Source of the DNA: DASUBN01 sp036500225
Lineage (GTDB): Bacteria; Pseudomonadota; Gammaproteobacteria; Natronospirales; REEB76
Assembly (NCBI GenBank): GCA_036500225.1
Contig: DASYCJ010000051.1
Location: 1 to 31,007, forward strand
Length of the DNA stretch: 31,007 bases
Direction of reading: 5' to 3'
Below the pieces are notes generated by a model. It was not told the DNA's origin and made no database searches. It worked only from the letters and a program-made list of their open reading frames with translations. Made by a program: the position numbers and the translations under genes. This document shows, one piece after another, positions 15,679 to 24,722 of this stretch. Each line of letters begins with the position of its first letter. Position 1 is the stretch's first letter.

Positions 15679-16115
15679 GGCAGCTTATCCTCAGGTATCT
15701 CGACGATGATGATGGTGGCAGTGGCCAGGGTCTCGCCGCCGGAGCTGATGCGGCAGGCGCAGGCAGCGATCTCGCTGTCGCCGCCGAACTCTCGCCGGGC
15801 CTCGACCACGAGTTCGGTGCCTTCCGCGAAATAAGACGTGGTCGCTTCGAAGCGTCGCGTGCCCAAGAGCATGCCTTTCCTGGGCGGCGTCTTGGAGCGG
15901 CGACCACTCAGGCCCGCGTGGGCCGCGATGGCCTGGGCCATGAGTTCGATGCCCACCCACACCGGCACGCCCCGACCCGCTTCGAAGTATGGATGCTGCG
16001 GGCCGATGCGCACCTGTGCGCGGATGTAATCGGCGTTGTCCTCCAACACCGCATCCAGCAGCACGGCGCCGCCGCGGTGCGGCAGGAGTTCGGCAATGGG
16101 CGGGAATTCATGCAT
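15675..16115 (-). CDS. apeP: 3-hydroxyacyl-ACP dehydratase (ApeP, hotdog fold)
   Basis: This 146-residue hotdog-fold protein has the ApeP/FabZ-type opening IAELLPHRGGAVLLDAVLED and the central helix VWVGIELMAQAIAAHAGL. The family dehydrates 3-hydroxyacyl-ACP to the enoyl form, giving one double bond per cycle and, without an enoyl reductase, a conjugated polyene. In APE systems ApeP and ApeI act as dehydratase partners. Its ATG (16113-16115) directly abuts the ketosynthase stop (16116-16118), and its own stop overlaps the ketoreductase start (GTGA). The tight KS-DH-KR order matches other APE operons. Confidence 0.88.
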   Translation of the reverse strand: MHEFPPIAELLPHRGGAVLLDAVLEDNADYIRAQVRIGPQHPYFEAGRGVPVWVGIELMAQAIAAHAGLSGRRSKTPPRKGMLLGTRRFEATTSYFAEGTELVVEARREFGGDSEIAACACRISSGGETLATATIIIVEIPEDKLP

Positions 16116-17282
16116 TCAGTTACCCAACACCAGACATGCGTTGTTGCCGCCGAAGGCGAAGGAATTGCTGGCCACCACTCTACAGGGCTTCGGGGCATAA
16201 CCCACGGTACAGAGGTTGAGACGCGGCAGGGCCGGGTCGGCGATGCCGTCCCAGACGTGGGGCGGCAGCACTGCGCTGCGCGGATCCGTGAGCAGCATCC
16301 AGCAGAAGGCCGCTTCGGTGGCACCGGCGGCACCCAGCGTGTGGCCCACCAGCGGTTTGGTGGAGCTGCAGGGCACCTCGCCCAAGACCCGTGCCACCAC
16401 CGTATTTTCCATCTGATCGTTCTGTACCGTGGCGGTGCCGTGCAGGTTGAGGTAATCCACCTGCGATACTCCAGCCTCGGTGAGCGCCTGGCGCATGGCC
16501 AGTTCAGCGCCGCGCCCTTCCGGATCGGGACCGGAGATGTGGTATGCGTCCGAGGATTCACCGATCCCGAGCAGGGCCACCGGTCCCGGCTCGCGGCTCA
16601 TGAGGAACAAGGCCGCGCCCTCACCGATGTTGATGCCGTCGCGGTTCTTGCTGGAAGGGTTGCATAAGCCCTGTGATAGCGACTCCAGGGCACCGAAGCC
16701 GTTGAGGGTGAGGCGGCACAGAGAATCCACGCCGCCGACGATCACTGCGTCGCAGAGACCGTGGCGCAAGAGCCGACGTGCCGAGGAGAAGGCCTTGGCG
16801 CTGGAAGTGCAGGCTGTGGAGACCGTGAAGCTGGGCCCCCGCAGCTTGAGGCGACGCTGCAGGTATTCGCTCGGGCTGCTGATCTCCTGCTGGCGGTAGT
16901 CATATCCTGCATGGAAGCGTCCACTGCGATCTATCTCTGCCAATGCCCGCTCCCCTTCGGCGATACCGGAGGTGCTGGTGCCGATCACCACGCCGACCTG
17001 GGCCGCACCGTGGCGTGCGATGGCCGCATCCACCATCGGCCGTATCTGGTCGAGAGCCGCTTCCAAGATGCGGTTGTTGCGCGAGTCGTAGGCGGATAGC
17101 GCGGAGTCGACGGCCGGCAGTTCCGGGATCACGGTACCGGCCCGCACCGCTCGGCCCGTGATCAGGTCCTCGCGCCGGCGCATGCCGGCCGTAGACCCGG
17201 TCATCAGGCCTTCCCGCACTGCAGTTGCACCGCTACCCAGCGCGTTGATGATGCCCAAGTGATCCAGGTAGACGCGGCTCAC
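16116..17282 (-). CDS. apeO: Beta-ketoacyl-ACP synthase ApeO, main polyene-extending KS
   Basis: This is a 388-residue ketosynthase with all catalytic residues: Cys158 in TVSTACTSSAKA, His281 in LHGTATVQND and His314 in KPLVGHTLGAAG, with SFAFGGNNACLVL at the C-terminus. In known APE systems ApeO works as a heterodimer with the Cys-less ApeC and catalyses chain extension. A matching ApeC-like gene is present at 27116. The start is GTG 17280-17282, overlapping the preceding lipoprotein stop (GTGA). The KS is divergent from housekeeping FabF (for example HGTATVQND instead of HGTSTxxGD), in keeping with a specialised pathway. Confidence 0.9.
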   Translation of the reverse strand: MSRVYLDHLGIINALGSGATAVREGLMTGSTAGMRRREDLITGRAVRAGTVIPELPAVDSALSAYDSRNNRILEAALDQIRPMVDAAIARHGAAQVGVVIGTSTSGIAEGERALAEIDRSGRFHAGYDYRQQEISSPSEYLQRRLKLRGPSFTVSTACTSSAKAFSSARRLLRHGLCDAVIVGGVDSLCRLTLNGFGALESLSQGLCNPSSKNRDGINIGEGAALFLMSREPGPVALLGIGESSDAYHISGPDPEGRGAELAMRQALTEAGVSQVDYLNLHGTATVQNDQMENTVVARVLGEVPCSSTKPLVGHTLGAAGATEAAFCWMLLTDPRSAVLPPHVWDGIADPALPRLNLCTVGYAPKPCRVVASNSFAFGGNNACLVLGN

Positions 17283-17845
17283 GGCGTAGCGCCGTCCTGG
17301 GACATGGGTTTCATGTCCACCGAGATCTTGAGGGGTGGGATGTCTATCTTGAGTCTGGCCTGAGTCAGGGGCCCCGCGCTCCTCTCTATATGTACGATCA
17401 GATGGCCGCGCTCGCTGATGTCCCGCGTCTCGCCCTCGGCATCGCTGCTCACCTTCATGTCCAGGTCATGCAACTGCGGTTTGATCTGCGCCGGATCCGC
17501 CAAGGCCAGCTCCAGCATCACCACCAGGGTGTCCGCATGCAACTCTGGGTTCTGCGGCTCGCTCGTGATCGCATGACCGTCGTAGCTCAGGGTGAAGAGC
17601 CCGGTGCCGAACAGGCTCGAGCCCGCGAGCCTAAGGATGTTCGCATCGATATGCAGTTGTCCCAGGAAAGTGTCGGGCCGGCCATCGCGGGTCACAGTCA
17701 CGAGATGGGTGGCATCCAGCGTCGGCAGGGATGCCGGCGGCAGCAAGCACACCTGCCCATCTCGGCCGAAGCGGGTGCAGTCCGGCAAGAGCGGCGTGGC
17801 GCAACCTGTGAGCAGCAACACGCCGAGCAGGACCAAGTTCTTCAT
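17279..17845 (-). CDS. apeN: ApeN-like DUF3261-type lipoprotein
   Basis: This 188-residue predicted lipoprotein has the signal MKNLVLLGVLLLTGCATP, with lipobox LLTGC and Cys at position 15, followed by LPDC. The mature domain contains beta strands such as LHIDANILRLAGSSLFGTGLFTLSYDG, a fold reminiscent of LolB-like lipid-handling proteins. It sits between the MMPL exporter gene and ApeO, as the DUF3261 lipoprotein does in APE operons. Both ends overlap neighbours by four bases (ATGA with apeM, GTGA with apeO). It probably works with ApeL and ApeM in moving the polyene lipid to the outer membrane. The mechanism is inferred from that neighbourhood. Confidence 0.82.
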   Translation of the reverse strand: MKNLVLLGVLLLTGCATPLLPDCTRFGRDGQVCLLPPASLPTLDATHLVTVTRDGRPDTFLGQLHIDANILRLAGSSLFGTGLFTLSYDGHAITSEPQNPELHADTLVVMLELALADPAQIKPQLHDLDMKVSSDAEGETRDISERGHLIVHIERSAGPLTQARLKIDIPPLKISVDMKPMSQDGATP

Positions 17846-20154
17846 GCACTTCTCCCGGAAGGCGGCAGCGACAAGGGCGCGCTGAGATAGCTTGCCAGGA
17901 TACCCGTGAGGGTGGCGATGCCGAACACATGTAGGGCCGGGATGCTGCTCACCGCCAGGAGCCCGAAGGAGAACAGCATGGTGAGGGCCGAGAGGCTAAC
18001 GGCCAACGCCGGCGAGCGGCGCTCGGCGCCGCCTTCCCGCAGGAATACGGCATAGTCGCGGCCTAGCCCCAAGATCAGGATGAGCGCCACCACCACGAAG
18101 ATATTGACGGGCTCACCCAGCCAACCCAGCACGCCCAAGGTGAGTCCCAAAGCCAGCAGCGGCGGATACAGCATGCGCAGGGCTTCGCGCCGCCCGTAGC
18201 GCCAGACCAGCAGTGCAGAGATCAATGCGTAGCCCAGTATCACGAGCCAGGTGGCCCGTTCACGCACGCGTTTGAAGGTGGCGGCGATACGGCCTAAGGG
18301 ATCCACGAAGCTCATGCCCGGTGTAGCGGCGGCATAAGCCGCGAGAGCGCTGGAAGGCACGTCACTCCGCCCTGTGACGGTGGAGAGCAGCGTCGCGCCC
18401 TTGTCACCGGTGATTACGAAAGTCTTCAGCTCCGGCACCGCGGTGAAGAGCTCCCCAGCACTGATGGGCGTATGGTCTGCTGCCTGCCATTCTGCGAGGC
18501 TGTGATCCGCCAGTTCTTTCGGCAGACCCAGGCGCACGAAGGCTGTCTGCAAGGCGTTCGGATCGGCGAAGACGTTCTGCCAGGCCGCGAGGCTCTGCTG
18601 TTGCAGTGCAGTGGAAGGCAGGAAGCGCGAGAGCCCGAGGCTCGCGTAACTGCGCGCGCCTACGGCGATGCGCGCGAACAGGGCCTCTTCCTGGCGCAGG
18701 GCCTGTTGCTGGTCCGGCGCTTCCGAGAGGAAGAAGCCCGGCGGCGGCACCTGTCCCAGGGTCTCGCGGATATGACCGTCGGTGTCCAGCATGGAGGGCG
18801 GCAGGTTCTGCAGGCCGCGCACATCGTCGCTGGTATGCAGCATGAACCAACCAGGGACGGAGATGAGCAGGGCTGCGAGCGGCAGCAGCATGCGCCAGCG
18901 GGAACGGCGGCAGGCTGCTTGTATGAAGCGTTGGGGCCAGAGCACGGCCGGATGCAGTGGCACCTGCGGGAATGCCTTGAGGCTCACCGGGAAGATCAGG
19001 ACCACCATCAGTCCCGCTTCGATCAAGCCCGCCACGGAGAACACTGCGAACTGGGTGAGAGCCGGGAAACCCGCCAGCAACAGGAAGGCGAAGGCCACCA
19101 CGCCGGTGGCGAGACCCATGTAGAGGCCAGGTTTGATGGCACGCATCACTGTCGCAGGCTGCCCCTCGCCGAACCAGTATTCAGCGAAGTATAGGAAGGC
19201 GTAATCGATGGCGATGCCGATGAGGGTGGTGCCGAACACCAGGGTGATCACCTGGATGGAGCCGAAGATGAGGATCACCGCAGCGCTCGCCGCCAGCACG
19301 CTGGCCACGAGCTGGGTACCGGCCAGTACGTGGGGCGCGAAGCTGCGGAAGATATAGGCGATGAGCACCATGATGAGCAGGGTCGAGGCCAGACTCAACC
19401 AGACGCTCTCGGTCTGGGCTGCATGGCGCGCGGCGTCGGCGAACAGCGGTGCGCCGGTGGCTTCGAAGCCGCAGCTGGGACAGGCCTTGAGTGCTGCATC
19501 ACGCGCCGCTTGCACCGCACGGTTAGCCTGGGCGCCGCCTTCGGCGAAAGCAGCGGCACCCACTTGATCCCGTATCAGGTACCAGCGCTTACCGTCTTTC
19601 AGGGCCGAGAAGAACGGACCCTCCGGCAGGAAGTCCGGATAGGGACGCGGCAGGTCGCCCAGGAAATGCGAGAGATGGCCGCCGGGATCGCTGCCGAAGG
19701 CATCCACCATCCCGGCAGGACTGGCGAGGGAGGTGGCCACGTCGGTGGCGAAGGCGGTCGCACCACCGTCGCTCAGACGTTTCGCCCCGGTTTCATCCAG
19801 GAGTGCGTAGCGGTGCTTCTGATATATGGATAACAAGCGATCCAGGGATTGGCCGCTATCATCCGCCTTCAGGCCATCGGCCGAAGCGGCATCGGCAGCG
19901 GCTTGGACGGCTGCACGGGTAGCAGGCACATCGTCGCCGCTCACCAGGATCAGCACTTCATCCACGAAAGCCTGACGGCTCTGGTCCGTGGCGGCAGCCA
20001 CGGCCGCGGAATCCTGCTCCGGCGGCAGGATGGACAGGATGTCTGTATCCACGATGTGATGGATGTCGATGCGGGTGCCGGCAGCGATGCAGAGCAGCGC
20101 CAGCGAGACGAGCCAGATGCTCCATCTGGCAGCGGTAGACAGCTCCCGGTTCAC
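17842..20154 (-). CDS. apeM: MMPL/RND-family exporter ApeM
   Basis: This 770-residue inner-membrane transporter has the two-fold repeated MMPL layout. There is a first membrane segment at about residues 11-28 and a large periplasmic domain. A block of about five segments follows (including SLASTLLIMVLIAYIFRSF and LVFGTTLIGIAIDYAFLYFAEYW), then a second periplasmic domain and a second block ending near LSALTMLFSFGLLAVSSIPALHVFGIA. The IDYAFLYFAE and GRDYAVFLREG stretches are the paired signature regions. It uses proton-motive force to export lipids. The start is GTG 20152-20154, overlapping the LolA-like stop. In APE operons this protein, with ApeL and ApeN, is the presumed route for the pigment to the outer membrane. 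Confidence 0.9.
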   Translation of the reverse strand: MNRELSTAARWSIWLVSLALLCIAAGTRIDIHHIVDTDILSILPPEQDSAAVAAATDQSRQAFVDEVLILVSGDDVPATRAAVQAAADAASADGLKADDSGQSLDRLLSIYQKHRYALLDETGAKRLSDGGATAFATDVATSLASPAGMVDAFGSDPGGHLSHFLGDLPRPYPDFLPEGPFFSALKDGKRWYLIRDQVGAAAFAEGGAQANRAVQAARDAALKACPSCGFEATGAPLFADAARHAAQTESVWLSLASTLLIMVLIAYIFRSFAPHVLAGTQLVASVLAASAAVILIFGSIQVITLVFGTTLIGIAIDYAFLYFAEYWFGEGQPATVMRAIKPGLYMGLATGVVAFAFLLLAGFPALTQFAVFSVAGLIEAGLMVVLIFPVSLKAFPQVPLHPAVLWPQRFIQAACRRSRWRMLLPLAALLISVPGWFMLHTSDDVRGLQNLPPSMLDTDGHIRETLGQVPPPGFFLSEAPDQQQALRQEEALFARIAVGARSYASLGLSRFLPSTALQQQSLAAWQNVFADPNALQTAFVRLGLPKELADHSLAEWQAADHTPISAGELFTAVPELKTFVITGDKGATLLSTVTGRSDVPSSALAAYAAATPGMSFVDPLGRIAATFKRVRERATWLVILGYALISALLVWRYGRREALRMLYPPLLALGLTLGVLGWLGEPVNIFVVVALILILGLGRDYAVFLREGGAERRSPALAVSLSALTMLFSFGLLAVSSIPALHVFGIATLTGILASYLSAPLSLPPSGRSA

Positions 20155-20708
20155 GGGGTGGACGACGCGGCGCGGGGCGTGAAGCGTATGTCCATGTGGC
20201 CGCCGGAAGCCTCGAAGATCTCCAGGTGCTGGGGCCGACCCGGCGCGGACTCCGTGACTTCGATGCGTTTGATGGCGTTGCCGATGGGGCCGGGTTTGGG
20301 CGTGAGGGTCATCTCGTCACCCGCGCCGACCACCTTAGCATCCACGCTGAAGTAGCTCTGCAGCTGGCTGCGGTCGCCGGAGAGCGCGCTGATGAAGATG
20401 TGTTCCACCGCCGCGAGCCAGGGAGTCTGGTCAGGATCGAGGTCGCGCTTGGTGCCATCCGGCAGTTCCTCGTGGGCCTGCTTGCCGTCCATCTCGAAGA
20501 GATAGTGATAAGGCTGGGTGATCTCCCAGTGGAAGCCCTTGGATTTTTCGTAGCTCATGTCGCCGTGGCTGATGAGGGGCGCGCTGAAACCCGGCAGAGT
20601 GCGGGTCTGGACGAAGTCCGCGCTGAAGCTCGAGGGCGGTGCAGGCTCTGCGGCCCAAGCCGCGCTGGAGATGGACAGGAGAGCGATGAGGCAGGCGTGG
20701 GATTTCAT
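20151..20708 (-). CDS. apeL: LolA-like outer-membrane lipid carrier ApeL
   Basis: This 185-residue periplasmic protein has a clear signal peptide, MKSHACLIALLSISSAAWA, with cleavage after residue 19. The body has the LolA half-barrel pattern (FSADFVQTRTLPGFSAPLISHG, KGFHWEITQPYHYLFEMDG), where aromatic residues form a lipid-binding groove. I start at the ATG at 20706-20708, which overlaps the thioesterase stop (ATGA); an upstream in-frame ATG at 20789 would bury the signal peptide. Its stop overlaps the exporter start (GTGA). It presumably takes the polyene lipid from ApeM across the periplasm. The lipoprotein-carrier function of true LolA is not expected here. Confidence 0.88.
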   Translation of the reverse strand: MKSHACLIALLSISSAAWAAEPAPPSSFSADFVQTRTLPGFSAPLISHGDMSYEKSKGFHWEITQPYHYLFEMDGKQAHEELPDGTKRDLDPDQTPWLAAVEHIFISALSGDRSQLQSYFSVDAKVVGAGDEMTLTPKPGPIGNAIKRIEVTESAPGRPQHLEIFEASGGHMDIRFTPRAASSTP

Positions 20709-21127
20709 GGCAGGTGATCCTTGAGTCTCTCCAACAAGGCCGGCGGGCACACCAATTGCAACTCGCCGCTCTTGGCATCGATGGCGCACTGGATGGTGTA
20801 ACCGGTGGTGAGGCGCTTGCTGCTGGCCGCAACTTCCACCAGGTAATCAACTTTGAGTCGGTTCTCCCATTCCGTGAGGCCCGCCAGCACGCGGATCATC
20901 TGGCCGTAGCGCAGTGGCTGCACGAAGCGCACGTGGGCTTCGATCAAGGGCCAGGAATAACCGGAAGCCAGCATGGCCGGATAGTCATAGCCGATGCGGC
21001 GCAGGAGTTTTACCCGCGCCGCCTCGAAGTAGCGGAAGTAGTTGCCGTGCCAGGCGATCTGCATCGGGTCGAGGTCCTGGAACGGGACCTCGATCTCGGC
21101 TTCGGCAGTCAGGATGGCGCCGCGCAT
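20705..21127 (-). CDS. apeK: 4HBT-type acyl thioesterase ApeK
   Basis: This 140-residue hotdog thioesterase of the YbgC/4-hydroxybenzoyl-CoA type has the active-site block FQDLDPMQIAWHGNYFRYFE. Its catalytic aspartate is probably Asp20, and the WHGNY helix that follows is characteristic. In APE pathways ApeK is thought to release stalled or finished chains from the ACP, an editing role. The ATG (21125-21127) lies six bases after the ammonia-lyase stop, and its stop overlaps apeL (ATGA). Which thioester it prefers cannot be read from the sequence. Confidence 0.87.
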   Translation of the reverse strand: MRGAILTAEAEIEVPFQDLDPMQIAWHGNYFRYFEAARVKLLRRIGYDYPAMLASGYSWPLIEAHVRFVQPLRYGQMIRVLAGLTEWENRLKVDYLVEVAASSKRLTTGYTIQCAIDAKSGELQLVCPPALLERLKDHLP

Positions 21128-21133
21128 CGGCGC

Positions 21134-22690
21134 CTATCCGTAGATCGTCCAGCGGCGCTCGCCGATGGCGGCACACAGCCGGCGCAGTTCATGCTCCAGC
21201 GGCCGGTCCTCTTCCACGAAGGGGCAGAGGCCGAACACGTCATCGTGCATGGCGCTGATGTCGGTCTGCATGTGACTAGGCGCACGCGCGCCTTTGCGAC
21301 GGCGGATCTCCAGTGCCTGGGAAGCTGCAGCCAGACAACCGGCGGCCACTTGCTCCGTCAGTTCCAGCACCCGGATGCAATCCCGCGCCGCGATGGTGCC
21401 CATGCTCACCTTGTCCTGGTTGTGGCACTCGGTGGAACGGGAGAACACGCTGGCCGGCATGGTGAGCTTGAGGGCTTCCGCGGTCCAGGCGGACACCGCG
21501 ATCTGCACCGCCTTGAAACCATGATTGAGCGGCGCCCGCGCGCCCTCGGCACCCGAGAGGTTGCTGGGCAGGCCGTTGTTGAAGCGGGTGTCCACCAAGA
21601 GCGCCAGCTGCCGGTCCAAGAGGTCCGCGATGTTGGCCACCGCGTTCTTCAGGCTGTCCGCCACGAAGGCCACGTGACCACCGTAGAAATGACCGCCGTG
21701 ATAGATGTCGCCCGTGTCCGGGTCGATGATGGGGTTGTCGTTGGCGCTGTTGAGCTCATTCTCGAGATCCCGGCGCATCCAGGTCAAGGCATCCGCCAGC
21801 ACGCCTATCACGTGGGGCGAACAACGGATGGAGTAGCGGTCCTGGATGCGGATCGGGCTCTCACGGCCCGAACCGCCCATGTCGGCGAAGATCCAGGCTG
21901 CTACCTGCTGCTGGCCGGCATGGGGTTTCACCGCGAACAATCCCGGCGCGAAGTGCTTGGGGTTGCTGCCGAGGGCGATGCTCACCATGGCGGTGATGCG
22001 GGTGGCGAGACGTGTCAGGTATTCGGCCCGCTCCCAGGCGAGGCACGACAGCGCCGTCATGACGGAGGTGCCGTTCATGAGCGCCAGACCTTCCTTGGGG
22101 GCGAGGGTGATGGGGGACATGCCGTTGAGCTTCAGGGCTTCAGCGGCGGACATCTCACGGCCCTTATGCATCACCTGGCGATCGCCTACCAAGGCGGCGG
22201 CGACATAGGAGAGCGGTGTCAGGTCGCCGCTGGCGCCCACCGAGCCTTCCTCGGGGATCAGCGGCGCGATGCGGTGACGGATGAGCCCCTCCAGTTGCTG
22301 CAACACTTCCCAGCGCACACCGGAGAAGCCGGCCGCCAGGGAGTTCAGGCGCGTCACCAGGATCGCGGCAGTGGCTGGCTCATCGAAGTAGTCGCCGAGC
22401 CCGCAGCCGTGGTAACGCACCAGGTGTGCGGGCAGCTGCTCCACCACCTCGGCGGGGATCTCCACGGTGCAGGAATCGCCGTAGCCGGTGTTCACGCCGT
22501 AGACCATGCGGCCCGAGGCCAGCGCCTCTGCTAGCACCTTGGCGCCGCGCTGGATGCGCTCGCGGTAAGCCTTGTCACCGGAGAGACTTAAAGTCGCGCC
22601 GCGGCTCACGGCGCAGACATCCTCGATGCTGAGCTTGCGCCCACCCACCATCACGGTACCGTCTTGTGTCTCTGCTGCAGAGTTGCGCAT
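21134..22690 (-). CDS. Aromatic amino acid ammonia-lyase (HAL/PAL/TAL family), probable aryl starter enzyme
   Basis: This 518-residue lyase uses the MIO cofactor formed from Ala153-Ser154-Gly155 in EGSVGASGDLTPLSYVAA. Other active-site blocks are VYGVNTGYG (Tyr64), ELNSANDNPIIDPD, and ECHNQDKVSMG near residue 415. The substrate-selectivity loop reads HLVRYHGCGLG (Arg92-Tyr93-His94), unlike the SH of true histidine ammonia-lyases. In flexirubin pathways such a lyase makes 4-hydroxycinnamic acid from tyrosine. Lying inside the APE operon between apeJ and apeK, it most likely makes a coumaric or cinnamic starter for ApeH. Its ATG shares one base with the apeJ stop. Tyr versus Phe preference is not decided by sequence alone. 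Confidence 0.9.
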   Translation of the reverse strand: MRNSAAETQDGTVMVGGRKLSIEDVCAVSRGATLSLSGDKAYRERIQRGAKVLAEALASGRMVYGVNTGYGDSCTVEIPAEVVEQLPAHLVRYHGCGLGDYFDEPATAAILVTRLNSLAAGFSGVRWEVLQQLEGLIRHRIAPLIPEEGSVGASGDLTPLSYVAAALVGDRQVMHKGREMSAAEALKLNGMSPITLAPKEGLALMNGTSVMTALSCLAWERAEYLTRLATRITAMVSIALGSNPKHFAPGLFAVKPHAGQQQVAAWIFADMGGSGRESPIRIQDRYSIRCSPHVIGVLADALTWMRRDLENELNSANDNPIIDPDTGDIYHGGHFYGGHVAFVADSLKNAVANIADLLDRQLALLVDTRFNNGLPSNLSGAEGARAPLNHGFKAVQIAVSAWTAEALKLTMPASVFSRSTECHNQDKVSMGTIAARDCIRVLELTEQVAAGCLAAASQALEIRRRKGARAPSHMQTDISAMHDDVFGLCPFVEEDRPLEHELRRLCAAIGERRWTIYG

Positions 22691-24375
22691 CAGCCATCTG
22701 TCCCTGTGACGGGCTTCGGGGCGGGAGCCTCGGCCCAGAAATCATAGAAGTTGTACCACTGTAGCGGAAAACGGGTGGCGTAATCCGCCAGCCGGGCCGC
22801 GTAACGACCGGCCCAGGAGCGGGCCGCCTCATCGCGACTCTGGCGCGGCAGCACGATGCGCTCGGCGAAGGGTTCCAGGTGCACCTTGTAGCCCGCGCCT
22901 TCGCGCAGGCAGAAGAACAGCAACACAGGACATTCCAGCACGTGGGCCAAGACATAAGGGCCCATGGCGAAAGGCGCCGGCCGGCCCAGGAACTCCGCCT
23001 GCACCGTCGTGCCTTGGGTACGGCCCATGGGCCTGCCCGGCATCACCGGTACCCGGTCGCCGACGATCACCACCACCTCGCCTGCGTCTATCTTGCTGCG
23101 CAAGAGCACCGCTGTGTCCGGACCGATCTCTTCCACATATATGAGCTTGAGTGCGTAGTCATCGCTGGTCTCTTCCAGCACGGCGTTGAGCTTCTTGGAG
23201 TTCTGGGTATAGACCAGGGCATTGATGGTGACGCCGGGGATGAGGGTAGCGATAGCGCGGGCCAGTTCCAGGTTGCCGAGATGCGCGCTCAACAGCAGCA
23301 GGCCCCGGCCTTGGTTCAAGGTGCCCAGGAATAGAGCACGGGATTCTTCCGACAGGTCCATGGGGATGCGCTCCGGCGCATACCAGGCCGCTACCTTGTC
23401 CAGGATGGAGATGGAGAAAGAGAAGAAATGGCGGAAGCTCATGCCGAGAGTGGCGTGGGCACCGGCTGCCGTGAGGAAGCGACGTGAAGCCTGCCGCGCC
23501 TGCGGATGACTGAGGAAGAAGTACAACGTGACCGGGTAGAGCACCAGATGGCCGATCCAACGCGGGAACAGCCGGTCCATGGCGCCGATGAGGCGCAGGC
23601 CCGTGAGGGTGCCGCGCTCGCCGATGTGCGCCCAGTGCTGTTGGCGGTGACGACGCAGGTTTCGGGCGATGAGCATGGGGATGCGTGGCAGCATCTGCAG
23701 TTCCAGGCGCAAATGCAGCGACAGCATGCGCAGGTTGTCCCGCAACATGCGGTAGTGGGACACGCCATCCTCCGGATAGTGCACCCGGGTGGGGAGGAAC
23801 AGGCTCTCGGTGCCAGCCCAGTACAGCCGCACCATGGCGTCGGTATCGAAGTCCATGCGCGGGCCGATCTTCGAGCGCAGCTTGAGCATGGGCTCGATGG
23901 GGTATATCCGGAAACCGCACATGCTGTCCTTGAGCGTGAACGACAGCGTCACGAGCCAGACCAGGATATGGGTGAGGTAGCGTCCGTAGAAGCGGACCTT
24001 CGGCACCGACTCGTCGTACTTGGGTGTGCCGGAGATGAGATGGTGCGGATGCTCCGCGGCGAGCTTCAGCATGGCCGGCACGTCGCCCAAGTCATGCTGG
24101 CCGTCTGCGTCCACCTGCAGCGCATGGGTGTGACCTTGCACCGCCGCATGCGCCAGCCCTGCTAGCATCGCGGCCCCCTTGCCGCCGTTCCGGGGCCGGG
24201 TGAGCACCTCGACTCCAGGTCCGGTCAACGCCGTGAGAGTGGACTTGGTGACCGCATCGCTGCCATCGTCCACTAGAATCACCGGCAGACCTTCAGCTCT
24301 GAGGGCGGCGACGATACGAGCGAGAGAAGTATGGTGGTTGTAGACCGGCACCACGGCGCAGGGTCTGAAGTTCAT
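22690..24375 (-). CDS. apeJ: ApeJ-like fusion of GT2 glycosyltransferase and LpxL-type acyltransferase
   Basis: This 561-residue two-domain protein opens with a family 2 glycosyltransferase domain (about 1-235) with AVVPVYNHHTSLARIV, VILVDDGSD and the catalytic DADGQHD (89-95). A second domain of the lipid A late-acyltransferase type follows (about 265-561). Its catalytic HX4E motif is HLGNLE (His365, Glu370) in LLLLSAHLGNLELARA, and VVIVGDRVPVM lies further on. APE operons encode such a fusion, thought to attach the polyene to a glycolipid or membrane carrier. The ATG at 24373-24375 overlaps the dehydratase stop (ATGA); the long open frame upstream is not part of the protein. The acceptor is unknown. 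Confidence 0.88.
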   Translation of the reverse strand: MNFRPCAVVPVYNHHTSLARIVAALRAEGLPVILVDDGSDAVTKSTLTALTGPGVEVLTRPRNGGKGAAMLAGLAHAAVQGHTHALQVDADGQHDLGDVPAMLKLAAEHPHHLISGTPKYDESVPKVRFYGRYLTHILVWLVTLSFTLKDSMCGFRIYPIEPMLKLRSKIGPRMDFDTDAMVRLYWAGTESLFLPTRVHYPEDGVSHYRMLRDNLRMLSLHLRLELQMLPRIPMLIARNLRRHRQQHWAHIGERGTLTGLRLIGAMDRLFPRWIGHLVLYPVTLYFFLSHPQARQASRRFLTAAGAHATLGMSFRHFFSFSISILDKVAAWYAPERIPMDLSEESRALFLGTLNQGRGLLLLSAHLGNLELARAIATLIPGVTINALVYTQNSKKLNAVLEETSDDYALKLIYVEEIGPDTAVLLRSKIDAGEVVVIVGDRVPVMPGRPMGRTQGTTVQAEFLGRPAPFAMGPYVLAHVLECPVLLFFCLREGAGYKVHLEPFAERIVLPRQSRDEAARSWAGRYAARLADYATRFPLQWYNFYDFWAEAPAPKPVTGTDG

Positions 24376-24722
24376 GCGCCCACTCCATAGTGCAGCACAC
24401 CGATGGAACAAGCCTGATCGCCGTCCAGGTATTCGTAACGCAGCTTCCCGGCCGCCGCATCCAGCTTCAAGGTCAACACCAGGCGTGCGCCCGGCAGGAT
24501 GGGCCGCTTGAACTTGATGTGTTCCATGCCGATGACACCAGGCCCGAGCTTGAAGAGGCTGTGACCGAAGTGCGCGGCCCATCCGATCTGCACCACACCC
24601 GGCAGGATGGCGAACTCCGGGAAGTGGCCTTCGAACCAGCGACACTCTGCCGGCACTTCGATGTCGAGCTCGATGCGCCCGTCTTGTCCCCGTTGTGCCG
24701 ATACTTTCGGTAAGCCGTTCAT
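24372..24722 (-). CDS. apeI: 3-hydroxyacyl-ACP dehydratase ApeI (FabA/FabZ-like)
   Basis: This 116-residue hotdog-fold dehydratase has the active-site block RWFEGHFPEFAILPGVVQIG, with catalytic His33 in EGHFP and the LPGV helix start typical of FabZ/FabA. It would work with ApeP in removing water from 3-hydroxyacyl-ACP during polyene growth. It is shorter than FabZ (about 140-150 residues) but within the range of APE family members. The ATG (24720-24722) overlaps the AMP-ligase stop (ATGA), and its own stop overlaps apeJ (ATGA). Confidence 0.87.
   Translation of the reverse strand: MNGLPKVSAQRGQDGRIELDIEVPAECRWFEGHFPEFAILPGVVQIGWAAHFGHSLFKLGPGVIGMEHIKFKRPILPGARLVLTLKLDAAAGKLRYEYLDGDQACSIGVLHYGVGA

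Noticed and set aside
20714..22534. Plus-strand open frame of about 600 codons opposite the ammonia-lyase and thioesterase
   Set aside because: Low-complexity His/Gln/Gly-rich translation without motifs; the minus-strand genes are unmistakable.
21134..22690. Annotation as histidine ammonia-lyase of histidine breakdown
   Set aside because: No hutU, hutI or hutG neighbours, the selectivity loop is RYH rather than SH, and it lies coupled inside a pigment operon.
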